Shown piece by piece: positions 1 to 4,853 of a stretch of 6,839 nt of DNA. Positions within the stretch are counted from its first letter, which is position 1, and each line of letters starts with the position of its first letter. Origin of the DNA: Lachnospiraceae bacterium (lineage in GTDB: Bacteria; Bacillota; Clostridia; Lachnospirales; Lachnospiraceae). The position numbers were made by a program, and so were the translations under genes. The notes under the pieces were generated by a model. That model was given only the letters and a program-made list of their open reading frames with translations. It searched no databases and was not told where the DNA came from. The DNA lies in NCBI GenBank assembly GCA_900766575.1, contig CAAFVW010000135.1, positions 1-6,839 on the forward strand, written 5' to 3'.

Positions 1-66
1 ATCATAATAGCCAAAGGCATGACCGATCTGATCAGGTATCTGTGCATCTAAATCTGTTACCCTCAT
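1..66 (-). CDS. Partial GNAT-like acetyltransferase, N-terminus only
   Basis: Only the first 22 codons are in the window; the gene runs off the left edge. The visible peptide begins MRVTDLDAQIP and ends at HAFGYYD. The start ATG (66-64) is preceded by a strong Shine-Dalgarno, GGAGGGAG on the minus strand (about 80-73), at a normal distance. From memory, clostridial GNAT-family N-acetyltransferases have a very similar opening, with an AFGYYDYG-like motif near residue 20, so that is the suggested family; too little is visible to see the acetyl-CoA site. It lies about 60 bases downstream of the MerR regulator on the same strand, so the two are probably co-transcribed. The reading frame and start are well supported; the family call is tentative. 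Confidence 0.5.
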   Translation of the reverse strand, partial: MRVTDLDAQIPDQIGHAFGYYD

Positions 67-126
67 AATATTCTCCCTCCGAATGGTCATTCAGTGTGTG
101 TTATGTAGAAAACGCAAGGCTTCGTT

Positions 127-576
127 TCAGGCGTTGTTCCGGTCGTGGCTGTTATCATACAGAGCCTGAATATCAGCGGGAAGTTTATCCGGAAGCATGG
201 CGTGAATTCCGTCTTCGTTGCCGTCCTCCATGGCCTTTTCGTAATACCAGCATTTGAATTTCAGCATATCCAGAGTTTTTTCCAACTGCTTCATTTCTTC
301 TTTCACAGCTTTTTTTCTGGCTTCGAACATTGCCTTACGGTTGGGGTAAGTGGAAGGACCTTCCTCTACCCATTCGAAAAACTGCCGGATGTCCTTGATC
401 TCCAGGCCGGAACGCTTCAGACATTCAATCATGCGGATGGCATCCAGTTCGGCCTGGTTGAACCGCCGGATTCCTGACTGCTTCTCCAGATTCGGGAAGA
501 AGCCCTCTTTATCATAATATCTCAACGTAGAAATCGGTAAATTCGTCATTGCGGAAACCTGTCCGATACTGTACAT
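127..576 (-). CDS. MerR-family transcriptional regulator
   Basis: A 149-residue one-component transcription factor that should bind DNA as a dimer. The N-terminal winged helix-turn-helix is typical of MerR proteins: YSIGQVSAMTNLPISTLRYY at residues 2-21 with the RYYD signature (19-22), and the wing SGIRRF (34-39). A helical linker and likely antiparallel coiled coil follow at about 78-115, and a short C-terminal tail of about 35 residues replaces a large ligand domain. Cysteines are at 52 and 109; there is no metal-type cysteine cluster near the C-terminus, which argues against a metal sensor. Length and the KCWYYE motif (108-113) fit the small MerR group that includes AdhR/YyaN-type regulators; the effector is unknown. 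The ATG at 576-574 is preceded by AAGGAAAGGG. It is first in a likely operon with the GNAT-like gene and has its own promoter and a leader dyad. Confidence 0.93.
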   Translation of the reverse strand: MYSIGQVSAMTNLPISTLRYYDKEGFFPNLEKQSGIRRFNQAELDAIRMIECLKRSGLEIKDIRQFFEWVEEGPSTYPNRKAMFEARKKAVKEEMKQLEKTLDMLKFKCWYYEKAMEDGNEDGIHAMLPDKLPADIQALYDNSHDRNNA

Positions 577-605
577 ATATAATCCCTTTCCTTGTATAAA
601 ACTAT

Positions 606-621
606 CTAAAGCTGACTTTAG
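606..621. promoter_or_regulatory. Dyad in the merR leader, possible MerR operator
   Basis: CTAAAGCTGACTTTAG has 6-base arms (CTAAAG/CTTTAG) around a 4-base centre. The shape and spacing resemble operators of the MerR family. It lies about 30 bases upstream of the merR start codon and just downstream of the predicted transcription start, so bound regulator would more likely block merR transcription than activate it. In classical MerR targets the dyad sits inside a long 19-20 base promoter spacer; no convincing promoter of that kind surrounds it here. Confidence 0.4.
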
Positions 622-635
622 GTATTGCCACTGCT

Positions 636-664
636 ATTATAAAGCGCTAAGGTACAAAAAACAA
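636..664 (-). promoter_or_regulatory. Sigma-A type promoter of merR
   Basis: On the minus strand, TTGTTT (664-659) is followed after exactly 17 bases by a perfect TATAAT (641-636). Transcription would start near 629, giving a leader of about 50 bases that contains the CTAAAG/CTTTAG dyad and the AAGGAAAGGG ribosome site. Confidence 0.6.
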
Positions 665-677
665 GAGAATCATGCTA

Positions 678-705
678 TAAAGTTTTTACCGGGCGGTGTC
701 GATAC
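678..705 (+). promoter_or_regulatory. Sigma-28/SigD-like (flagellar type) promoter
   Basis: TAAAGTTT at 678-685 equals the full -35 consensus of flagellar sigma-28 promoters (TAAAGTTT-N11-GCCGATAA in E. coli; TAAA-N15-GCCGATAT in Bacillus). GTCGATAC at 698-705 matches 6 of the 8 -10 positions. The spacer is 12 bases, one longer than the classical distance. Transcription would start near 711-713 and read into the leader of the gene at 821. No good sigma-A promoter was found on the plus strand between 600 and 780. It is divergent from the merR promoter; the two -35 boxes are only about 14 bases apart. Confidence 0.5.
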
Positions 706-751
706 TATTCATATAGGAAAATACAGATACCATGGATGGACAAAAGCTACG

Positions 752-787
752 GATGGCTGCTTCAAGAGAAGGCAACCATCTTTTTTT
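752..787 (+). terminator. Terminator-like hairpin in the leader of the 821 gene
   Basis: GATGG (752-756) pairs with CCATC (776-780). Inside, after a C/A mismatch, TGC (758-760) pairs with GCA (772-774), and TTC (761-763) pairs with GAA (768-770) around an AAGA loop, with G771 bulged. Seven T residues follow directly (781-787). This has the form of an intrinsic terminator on the plus strand. No complete gene lies upstream on that strand, so it would act on the leader transcript of the downstream gene, as an attenuator, or define a short RNA from about 712 to 787. A second GATGG at 735-739 could also pair with the CCATC arm, giving an alternative fold. Confidence 0.5.
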
Positions 788-804
788 ATGGCAGTGATCG
801 CTGC

Positions 805-812
805 GGAGAGGG
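805..812 (+). promoter_or_regulatory. Ribosome binding site that sets the start at 821
   Basis: GGAGAGGG ends 8 bases before the ATG at 821. The alternative in-frame ATG at 788 lies directly in the T-tract of the leader hairpin and has no Shine-Dalgarno, so the start at 821 is preferred. Confidence 0.75.
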
Positions 813-820
813 AAATAAAT

Positions 821-1723
821 ATGGCAATTACGGGAATCGGTTATGGAAGGACACTGATGTATGAGATCCAGAAGAGGGTAAGCGAGGGAGCTTTGCAGAG
901 CGCGTCAGATGTGGCATCTCGTTTTGCAGAGAGTCTGGAGGAATCTGCGGAGGAAAATGACAAAGTGCTGGCTCCGGTGACACGTGGTGTACGGTTGAAC
1001 CGTCGTATCGAAGGCAAAGACAAAGTGCCCTATGGGGAAATGGCGGAGGACGGTGTTATTGAATATAATGGGGTGGTCTTCGTCTGCGATTATGATCATA
1101 ACCGTCTGACGCTGGGAGATACCTCTAATGAGAAAGATTGTATCAACATTCCGCTGTCCGGCGGTGGAAGCCTGCTGGTGAACCGGAATAACATCGATGC
1201 CCTGTCCAAGGCCATCGGCATGTTCAGCCCGGAGGATGTGAACCGGATCCTGCGGGCACTGGCACAGGATAAGAAGATCCGGGAGATGGAGAAAGAACTG
1301 GATGATATGGAGAACGGTGACGATGTAGACAGCAACGAGGAAACTTCGGAGACACCCGATGCGGACAAAGCAGCGGAAACGGACCCGGCAGGAACCGCCG
1401 GAGAACCGGAAAAAGAGGATCTGAGTCTCATGGAGCAGATCCGCGAGAAAATGCAGGAAATCTATGACAAGCTCCAGAACGGTGATACAAAGACCAAATT
1501 TCAGATTGGAAATCAGGAATTCAGTATCAAAGAGTGGGATAATTTCCTGGAAAAATTCGACAGTGTACAGGATGCCATTCGGGAGGCCCTGGAAGAGAAA
1601 ATCGAAAAGCAGACCGAAGAGCGCTTAGAAGAGGAGGATTTAGAGAAGACTTCTGATAGAAAGCCCGATATCAGTCCGGATTTTTCCGATATTCCCGAGG
1701 AGATTTTCCGTAAACTTTTTTGA
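821..1723 (+). CDS. Conserved-looking protein of unknown function, acidic and coiled-coil rich
   Basis: A 300-residue soluble protein (start at 821, chosen because of its GGAGAGGG site) with no signal peptide or membrane segment. I do not recognise a named family. The N-terminus MAITGIGYG, a middle region containing EYNGVVFVCDYDHNRLTLGD (79-98), and a glycine-containing strand-turn followed by helix (IPLSGGG at 110-116, KAIGMFSPEDVNRIL at 130-144) look like one small mixed domain. A low-complexity acidic linker spans about 158-200. The C-terminal part has FQIGNQEFSIKEWDNFLEKF (227-246) and then a highly charged helix rich in Glu and Lys, likely coiled coil. From memory, similar segments occur in uncharacterised Lachnospiraceae proteins. 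The SigD-like promoter hints at membership of a motility regulon; no flagellar function can be read from the protein itself. Its last 53 bases overlap the convergent araC gene. Confidence 0.8.
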   Translation: MAITGIGYGRTLMYEIQKRVSEGALQSASDVASRFAESLEESAEENDKVLAPVTRGVRLNRRIEGKDKVPYGEMAEDGVIEYNGVVFVCDYDHNRLTLGDTSNEKDCINIPLSGGGSLLVNRNNIDALSKAIGMFSPEDVNRILRALAQDKKIREMEKELDDMENGDDVDSNEETSETPDADKAAETDPAGTAGEPEKEDLSLMEQIREKMQEIYDKLQNGDTKTKFQIGNQEFSIKEWDNFLEKFDSVQDAIREALEEKIEKQTEERLEEEDLEKTSDRKPDISPDFSDIPEEIFRKLF

Positions 1724-2510
1724 ACAGATCCTTGAAATAATTGCTGTCGTTGAAGCCGTATTCCAGAGCGATATCCGTGATGGAACTGTCGGTGGTGAGA
1801 AGCGCCGTCTGGGCGTGCTTGAGCCGCACGTAGTTTAAGTATTCCTTGAATCCCATGCCGGTGATCAGTTTGAATTTCCTGCTGAAATAGGTGGGACTTA
1901 AGGAAGCCACGGAGGAGACCTCCTCCAGCGTCAGGGGCTTGCGGAAATTGTTGTAAATGTATTTTGTGGCAAGCAGGATGTCCGCATCCCGGGAATTCAG
2001 CAGATCCGGCTCCCGCTCATTCATGACGGAATGGCGCATCAGCAGGAGCAGAAGCTCTTCCAGATAGCACCGCTCGAAATGCTCCGAGTAGCGGTCGAAC
2101 CGGGAATTCTCGGTGAGCATCCGGGTCAGCAGAGAGTGCAGATATTCCCGATATACCGCGGGAACACTGCCCATGAAGGAATGCAGGGGCGGCCGTTCGG
2201 AGTCCTCGGTGGACGGATGCAGATATTCTTCCTTGAAATAGATCATGACGATTTCGCAGACCTCTCCGGCGGAATAGAGAGAGTGGTGCAGTTCCCCCGG
2301 AGCAATGAAGACCAGATCTCCGGCCTCCAACTGGTAAACCGTATCTTTGAGCAGGAAGCGGCAGCTTCCGGACCAAAGATAGAAAATCTCATAAAAGTTG
2401 TGATAATGATCCGGCTGCAGGGGAGAAAAATCACCTCTGCGGCCCTTTTCCACGATAATCCGGTCAATATCTTTTCTGCCCCGTCTGCCTTTTTTCGTTG
2501 TGATATCCAT
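1671..2510 (-). CDS. AraC-family transcriptional regulator with N-terminal cupin sensor domain
   Basis: A 279-residue cytoplasmic regulator of the usual AraC/XylS size. The N-terminal arm and cupin fold occupy about 25-110, with HYHNFYEIFYLWSG (35-48) and GDLVFIAPGELHHS (64-77), the two motif blocks typical of sugar- or small-molecule-binding cupins. A helical linker follows at about 120-175. The C-terminal DNA-binding domain carries two helix-turn-helix units: LTLEEVSSVASLSPTYFSRK from 193, and ITDIALEYGFNDSNYFKDLF from 244, ending in the conserved GKSPREYR. The ligand cannot be deduced and no sugar operon is next to it. The ATG at 2510 has TGAGGGAA about 7 bases upstream and a promoter at 2550-2578. 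The 3' end overlaps the convergent gene by 53 bases, so that overlap falls in the conserved end of the second helix-turn-helix unit. Confidence 0.93.
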   Translation of the reverse strand: MDITTKKGRRGRKDIDRIIVEKGRRGDFSPLQPDHYHNFYEIFYLWSGSCRFLLKDTVYQLEAGDLVFIAPGELHHSLYSAGEVCEIVMIYFKEEYLHPSTEDSERPPLHSFMGSVPAVYREYLHSLLTRMLTENSRFDRYSEHFERCYLEELLLLLMRHSVMNEREPDLLNSRDADILLATKYIYNNFRKPLTLEEVSSVASLSPTYFSRKFKLITGMGFKEYLNYVRLKHAQTALLTTDSSITDIALEYGFNDSNYFKDLFKKVYGKSPREYRKNPD

Positions 2511-2549
2511 AGCGTTCCCTCATTTCCGGTGTATCCCAGTGTTGCAGTC

Positions 2550-2578
2550 AGAATACCACAAAAAAACAGTATTTTCAA
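2550..2578 (-). promoter_or_regulatory. Sigma-A type promoter of araC
   Basis: On the minus strand, TTGAAA (2578-2573) and TATTCT (2555-2550) are separated by 17 bases. Transcription would begin near 2543, about 33 bases before the araC start codon. Confidence 0.6.
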
Positions 2579-2637
2579 CCAAAACAAGCTATAAAAACAG
2601 CAGTAAATATAAATTAATTACGCTATTATAATAAATG

Positions 2638-2657
2638 AAAAAGGAACCCGCCTCTTT
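2638..2657 (-). terminator. Weak candidate terminator of the two-component operon
   Basis: Read on the minus strand, AAAGAGG and CCTTTTT form a 7-pair stem (one G-U) around CGGGTT, and CATTT follows. The T-run is part of the stem, so this is a weak intrinsic terminator at best. It is the only minus-oriented candidate after the response regulator gene, about 60 bases past its stop. Confidence 0.3.
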
Positions 2658-2678
2658 CAAAATACTTTTCTCTCTATC

Positions 2679-2719
2679 CCCCTCGGTACACTCCCCCCCT
2701 CACCGAGGGGAATTTTTTA
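2679..2719 (+). terminator. Strong plus-oriented intrinsic terminator
   Basis: CCCCTCGGT (2679-2687) pairs perfectly with ACCGAGGGG (2702-2710) around a 14-base C-rich loop, and AATTTTTTA follows. On the plus strand this is a classical intrinsic terminator. No plus-strand gene lies directly before it; the nearest one ends at 1723. The T-tract overlaps the stop codon (TAA, 2719-2717) of the minus-strand response regulator. On the minus strand the hairpin directly follows that stop codon but lacks a T-run, so it could protect the mRNA 3' end but is not a classical terminator in that direction. Confidence 0.7.
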
Positions 2720-3418
2720 TACCGTTGCACCGTTCTCATTCTCACGCATCCGATAGCCCACGCCGATCTCAGTGAAGACATACTGGGGCTGGGCGGGATT
2801 TTGTTCCAGTTTTCTGCGGATATTTGCCATGTTGACCCGGAGGATCTGGTTGTTGTTGTCCATGTAGGGTCCCCAGATGGCATTCATGATGTAGCTGTAG
2901 GTCAGAACACGGCCGGAATTCTCAGCCAGGAGTGTGAGCAGCTGGTATTCGATCTGGGTGAGATGGATTTCTTCCCCGCGCAGACGGATCAGGCGCTTTT
3001 CAAAATCAATCTCCAGGTCCAGAGCCTTATAGATATGACCGGGAGCCTGGGAATGACTGTGCCGCAGAGAGGTACGGATTCTGGCCATAAGTTCTCCGGT
3101 GCCGAAAGGTTTCGTGATGTAATCATCAGCCCCCAGATCCAGGGCGGAGACCTTCTCCTGTTCCTTGGTACGGGCAGAAATGATGATCACGGGAACATCG
3201 CTCCAGGAACGAAGCTTCTGCAATACTTCCAGCCCGTCCATATCCGGCAGACCCAGATCTAACAGGATCACGTTGGGACAGAAGGAAGTGCTGAGACTTA
3301 ATCCTTCCCTGCCGTTCAGGGCGTGCATGATCTTGTAACCCTCGCGGTCCATGGTAGCGGTAATGAAATTACTGATGCTTTTATCATCTTCTATTAAGAG
3401 AACCTTAATCTTATTCAT
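2717..3418 (-). CDS. KdpE-like OmpR/PhoB-family response regulator
   Basis: A 233-residue transcription factor activated by phosphotransfer, most likely from the kinase encoded just upstream. The receiver domain (about 4-118) has the acidic pocket D11/D12, the phosphoacceptor D54 in LLDLGLPDMDG, S81 and K103 (the switch and conserved lysine). The segments DLGLPDMDG, VPVIIISAR and LGADDYITKPFGTGEL closely follow KdpE. The C-terminal winged helix (about 130-226) ends in the usual FTEIGVGYRM. The ATG at 3418 is preceded by AGGAAAGGAAT, about 9 bases away. It lies 86 bases after the kinase stop on the same strand, with a possible internal promoter in the gap. No kdpFABC potassium pump genes are visible, so the true target may differ from that of KdpE; the divergent DUF1538 operon is a candidate. 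The symbol is left empty because orthology is not proven. Confidence 0.93.
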   Translation of the reverse strand: MNKIKVLLIEDDKSISNFITATMDREGYKIMHALNGREGLSLSTSFCPNVILLDLGLPDMDGLEVLQKLRSWSDVPVIIISARTKEQEKVSALDLGADDYITKPFGTGELMARIRTSLRHSHSQAPGHIYKALDLEIDFEKRLIRLRGEEIHLTQIEYQLLTLLAENSGRVLTYSYIMNAIWGPYMDNNNQILRVNMANIRRKLEQNPAQPQYVFTEIGVGYRMRENENGATV

Positions 3419-3448
3419 TGTTGTGATTCCTTTCCTGCAGTTCCTTTT

Positions 3449-3478
3449 ATCTTATGAACCTGAATAATTATCTGACAA
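3449..3478 (-). promoter_or_regulatory. Possible internal promoter for the response regulator
   Basis: On the minus strand, TTGTCA (3478-3473) and TAAGAT (3454-3449) are 18 bases apart, in the gap between the kinase and regulator genes. It would allow extra expression of the regulator independent of the kinase promoter. Confidence 0.4.
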
Positions 3479-3504
3479 GTGTGTAGGTGCATTCCGGCAG
3501 CGGA

Positions 3505-4641
3505 TTATTTGTCCGGGACGGAAGTTCCTGACTTGGGAAGGGTGAAACAGAACTCTGCACCCTCATCATGATTTCGTCCGCTCAATGTTCCGTGGTGTGC
3601 AGTGATGATGGTCTTGCAGATGGACAGGCCGATCCCCATACCCTTACGGGAATCCGAACTCTGCGCAGTGCTGTAGGAACCTGTCTCAAACAGATTCTGT
3701 AGTCTGTCTTCCGGCAATCCTTTTCCGTAATCACGAATGATAAAGGAGACATGATCCGGATGATCGTTCACAATAAAATCGATGGGAAGGATGCTTCCCG
3801 AGTGGACAATCGCGTTTTCCAGCAAATTAATCGTGACCTGCTCGATCAGAACCGCATCCATGGGGATCATCAGAAATTCTTCCGGGATTTTCACACGAAT
3901 GGCAGCGTCGGGATAACGTTTTTTCAGTTTTTCCAGAGCTTCTGCCACCACTTCCTCCACAGGCTCTTCTGTGGTGTTGATGCTTAAACTGTCTCCCTGG
4001 ATACGGGTAACGGACAGCAGATTTTCCACCATATTCAATAGCCAGTTGGAATCTTCGTAGATATTGGTCACGATTTTGCGCTGCTCCGTGGAACTTAAAT
4101 CATTCTGACTCTCCAGAAAAAGAGAGCTGTTGCCGATGATGCCGGTGAGTGGGGTGCGCAGGTCATGGGAGATGGCCCGGAGCAGATTGGCCCGCATTTT
4201 TTCCATTTCAGCTTCGGCCAGCTGTTTTTCCCTCTCAGCAATCATTTCGGACTGAATGGTTATGTGGGAGGTCATGGTGCATAGAATCAGCGTGATTCCA
4301 CCCATCAGCAAAAAGGTGATAGGGTAGCCGGTCAGTGTGAAATTGATCTTATAATATGGATAGGTAAACAGGTAATTGATCGCAATTACGGAGAACAGGG
4401 TACAGGCAATCCCGTAGCCATATCCAACGGTCCATCTGGCAATGATCACCAGCGCCAGTATGTAGAACAGAGCCACATTGGCGTGATTGTCCGGTACAAT
4501 GTGCTGGTATAAAAAGGAAGCCAGAGTGGCACACAGCATACAGGCAGCGCAGATCAGGACACTGATGGCATGCCTGGTATAGGGCGGTTTTAAACGGAAG
4601 CTTTTCCGTGGGGAGTTTTTCTCTGGTAAAAAATGGAACAC
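3505..4641 (-). CDS. Short KdpD-like sensor histidine kinase
   Basis: A membrane sensor kinase of 378 residues, counted from the GTG at 4641-4639. That start has GGAGG 8 bases upstream; the ATG at 4656 has no ribosome site, and the TTG at 4704 is the promoter -35 box. Four hydrophobic segments at about 24-45, 56-71, 76-93 and 105-124 form a DUF4118 (KdpD-type) membrane domain with very short loops. A coiled linker (about 128-150) leads to the dimerisation helix with H159 in RAISHDLRTPL. The catalytic domain has the N-box N276 (NLLENA), G1 box DYGKG (304-308) and G2 box GMGIG (334-338), so it looks active. Full-length KdpD is about 890 residues; the N-terminal KdpD and Usp-like domains are absent here. 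It is probably the partner of the downstream KdpE-like regulator. Its stimulus is unknown. Confidence 0.92.
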   Translation of the reverse strand: MFHFLPEKNSPRKSFRLKPPYTRHAISVLICAACMLCATLASFLYQHIVPDNHANVALFYILALVIIARWTVGYGYGIACTLFSVIAINYLFTYPYYKINFTLTGYPITFLLMGGITLILCTMTSHITIQSEMIAEREKQLAEAEMEKMRANLLRAISHDLRTPLTGIIGNSSLFLESQNDLSSTEQRKIVTNIYEDSNWLLNMVENLLSVTRIQGDSLSINTTEEPVEEVVAEALEKLKKRYPDAAIRVKIPEEFLMIPMDAVLIEQVTINLLENAIVHSGSILPIDFIVNDHPDHVSFIIRDYGKGLPEDRLQNLFETGSYSTAQSSDSRKGMGIGLSICKTIITAHHGTLSGRNHDEGAEFCFTLPKSGTSVPDK

Positions 4642-4649
4642 GGCGTGAT

Positions 4650-4654
4650 CCTCC
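4650..4654 (-). promoter_or_regulatory. Ribosome binding site that sets the GTG start of the kinase
   Basis: GGAGG on the minus strand ends 8 bases before GTG at 4641-4639. The site is inside the longer ATG-initiated reading frame (codons 1-3 after 4656), which has a T-rich stretch and no Shine-Dalgarno upstream. Confidence 0.7.
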
Positions 4655-4663
4655 ATGAAAAAT

Positions 4664-4686
4664 ATAGGTAAACTAATTATACCTAT
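4664..4686. promoter_or_regulatory. Inverted repeat over the kinase -10 box and start site
   Basis: ATAGGTA (4664-4670) and TACCTAT (4680-4686) are exact reverse complements, 9 bases apart. The repeat covers the TATAAT box and the predicted transcription start of the kinase operon, so a dimeric protein bound here would compete with RNA polymerase. Autoregulation by the KdpE-like regulator is possible, though OmpR-family proteins usually bind direct repeats. Confidence 0.45.
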
Positions 4687-4704
4687 CGTACCATTACTTT
4701 GCAA
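4676..4704 (-). promoter_or_regulatory. Sigma-A type promoter of the kinase/regulator operon
   Basis: On the minus strand, TTGCAA (4704-4699) and a perfect TATAAT (4681-4676) are separated by 17 bases. Transcription would start near 4669, leaving a leader of about 28 bases before the GTG start at 4641. Confidence 0.7.
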
Positions 4705-4724
4705 TGCAGGGTGTAAAGAAGTAG

Positions 4725-4824
4725 TTAAGGTTCTGCCGGAAAATCGATATGATGTTAAGAAGCTGTGAAAATTTTATAAAATACTTCAAAACGGTATGAC
4801 CGGACCGACACTTCATGTTAAGAT
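4725..4824 (+). promoter_or_regulatory. Candidate promoter region of the DUF1538/PII-like operon
   Basis: Three overlapping sigma-A-like candidates are visible and I cannot choose firmly: TTAAGG (4725) with TATGAT (4748-4753), spacer 17; TTAAGA (4755) with TAAAAT (4777-4782), spacer 16; and ATGACC (4796) with TAAGAT (4819-4824), spacer 17. All have imperfect -35 boxes, which would fit a promoter that needs an activator such as the divergent response regulator. Confidence 0.4.
4771..4782. repeat. Perfect 12-base AT palindrome
   Basis: ATTTTATAAAAT is its own reverse complement and lies in the shared region between the kinase operon and the DUF1538 operon, inside the candidate promoters. It could be a regulator site, but AT-rich palindromes of this size also occur by chance. 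Confidence 0.3.
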
Positions 4825-4853
4825 AAAAAAGACTCAAAAGATGCGGCAACAAC

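Noticed and set aside
81..129. Short inverted repeats between merR and the GNAT-like gene (GAATG/CATTC at 81-92; AAACG/CGTTT on the minus strand near 105-126)
   Set aside because: The first has only a 2-base centre and the second a short stem with a T-run of four inside it; neither is convincing as a terminator or operator.
712..800. Firm annotation of a c-di-GMP-I riboswitch in the leader of the 821 gene
   Set aside because: Only a short core-like string resembles the family; the GAAA tetraloop of P2, the long P3 arm and the 3' P1 strand are not seen.
788..820. Earlier ATG start of the unrecognised gene
   Set aside because: The ATG directly follows the T-tract of the leader hairpin and has no ribosome site, while the ATG at 821 has GGAGAGGG at a good distance.
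2031..2594. A 187-codon plus-strand open frame opposite araC
   Set aside because: It is a shadow of the araC coding strand, covers the araC promoter, and encodes no recognisable domain. Antisense RNA in this area is possible but a protein is not supported.
2679..2710. Possible G-quadruplex on the minus strand in the G-rich terminator loop
   Set aside because: Only two separate long G-runs (plus a run of four C-paired bases) are present, and the perfect 9-pair hairpin explains the sequence better.
2717..4641. Calling the pair true KdpD/KdpE with gene symbols
   Set aside because: The kinase lacks the KdpD N-terminal domains and no kdpFABC genes are visible, so orthology and potassium control are unproven.
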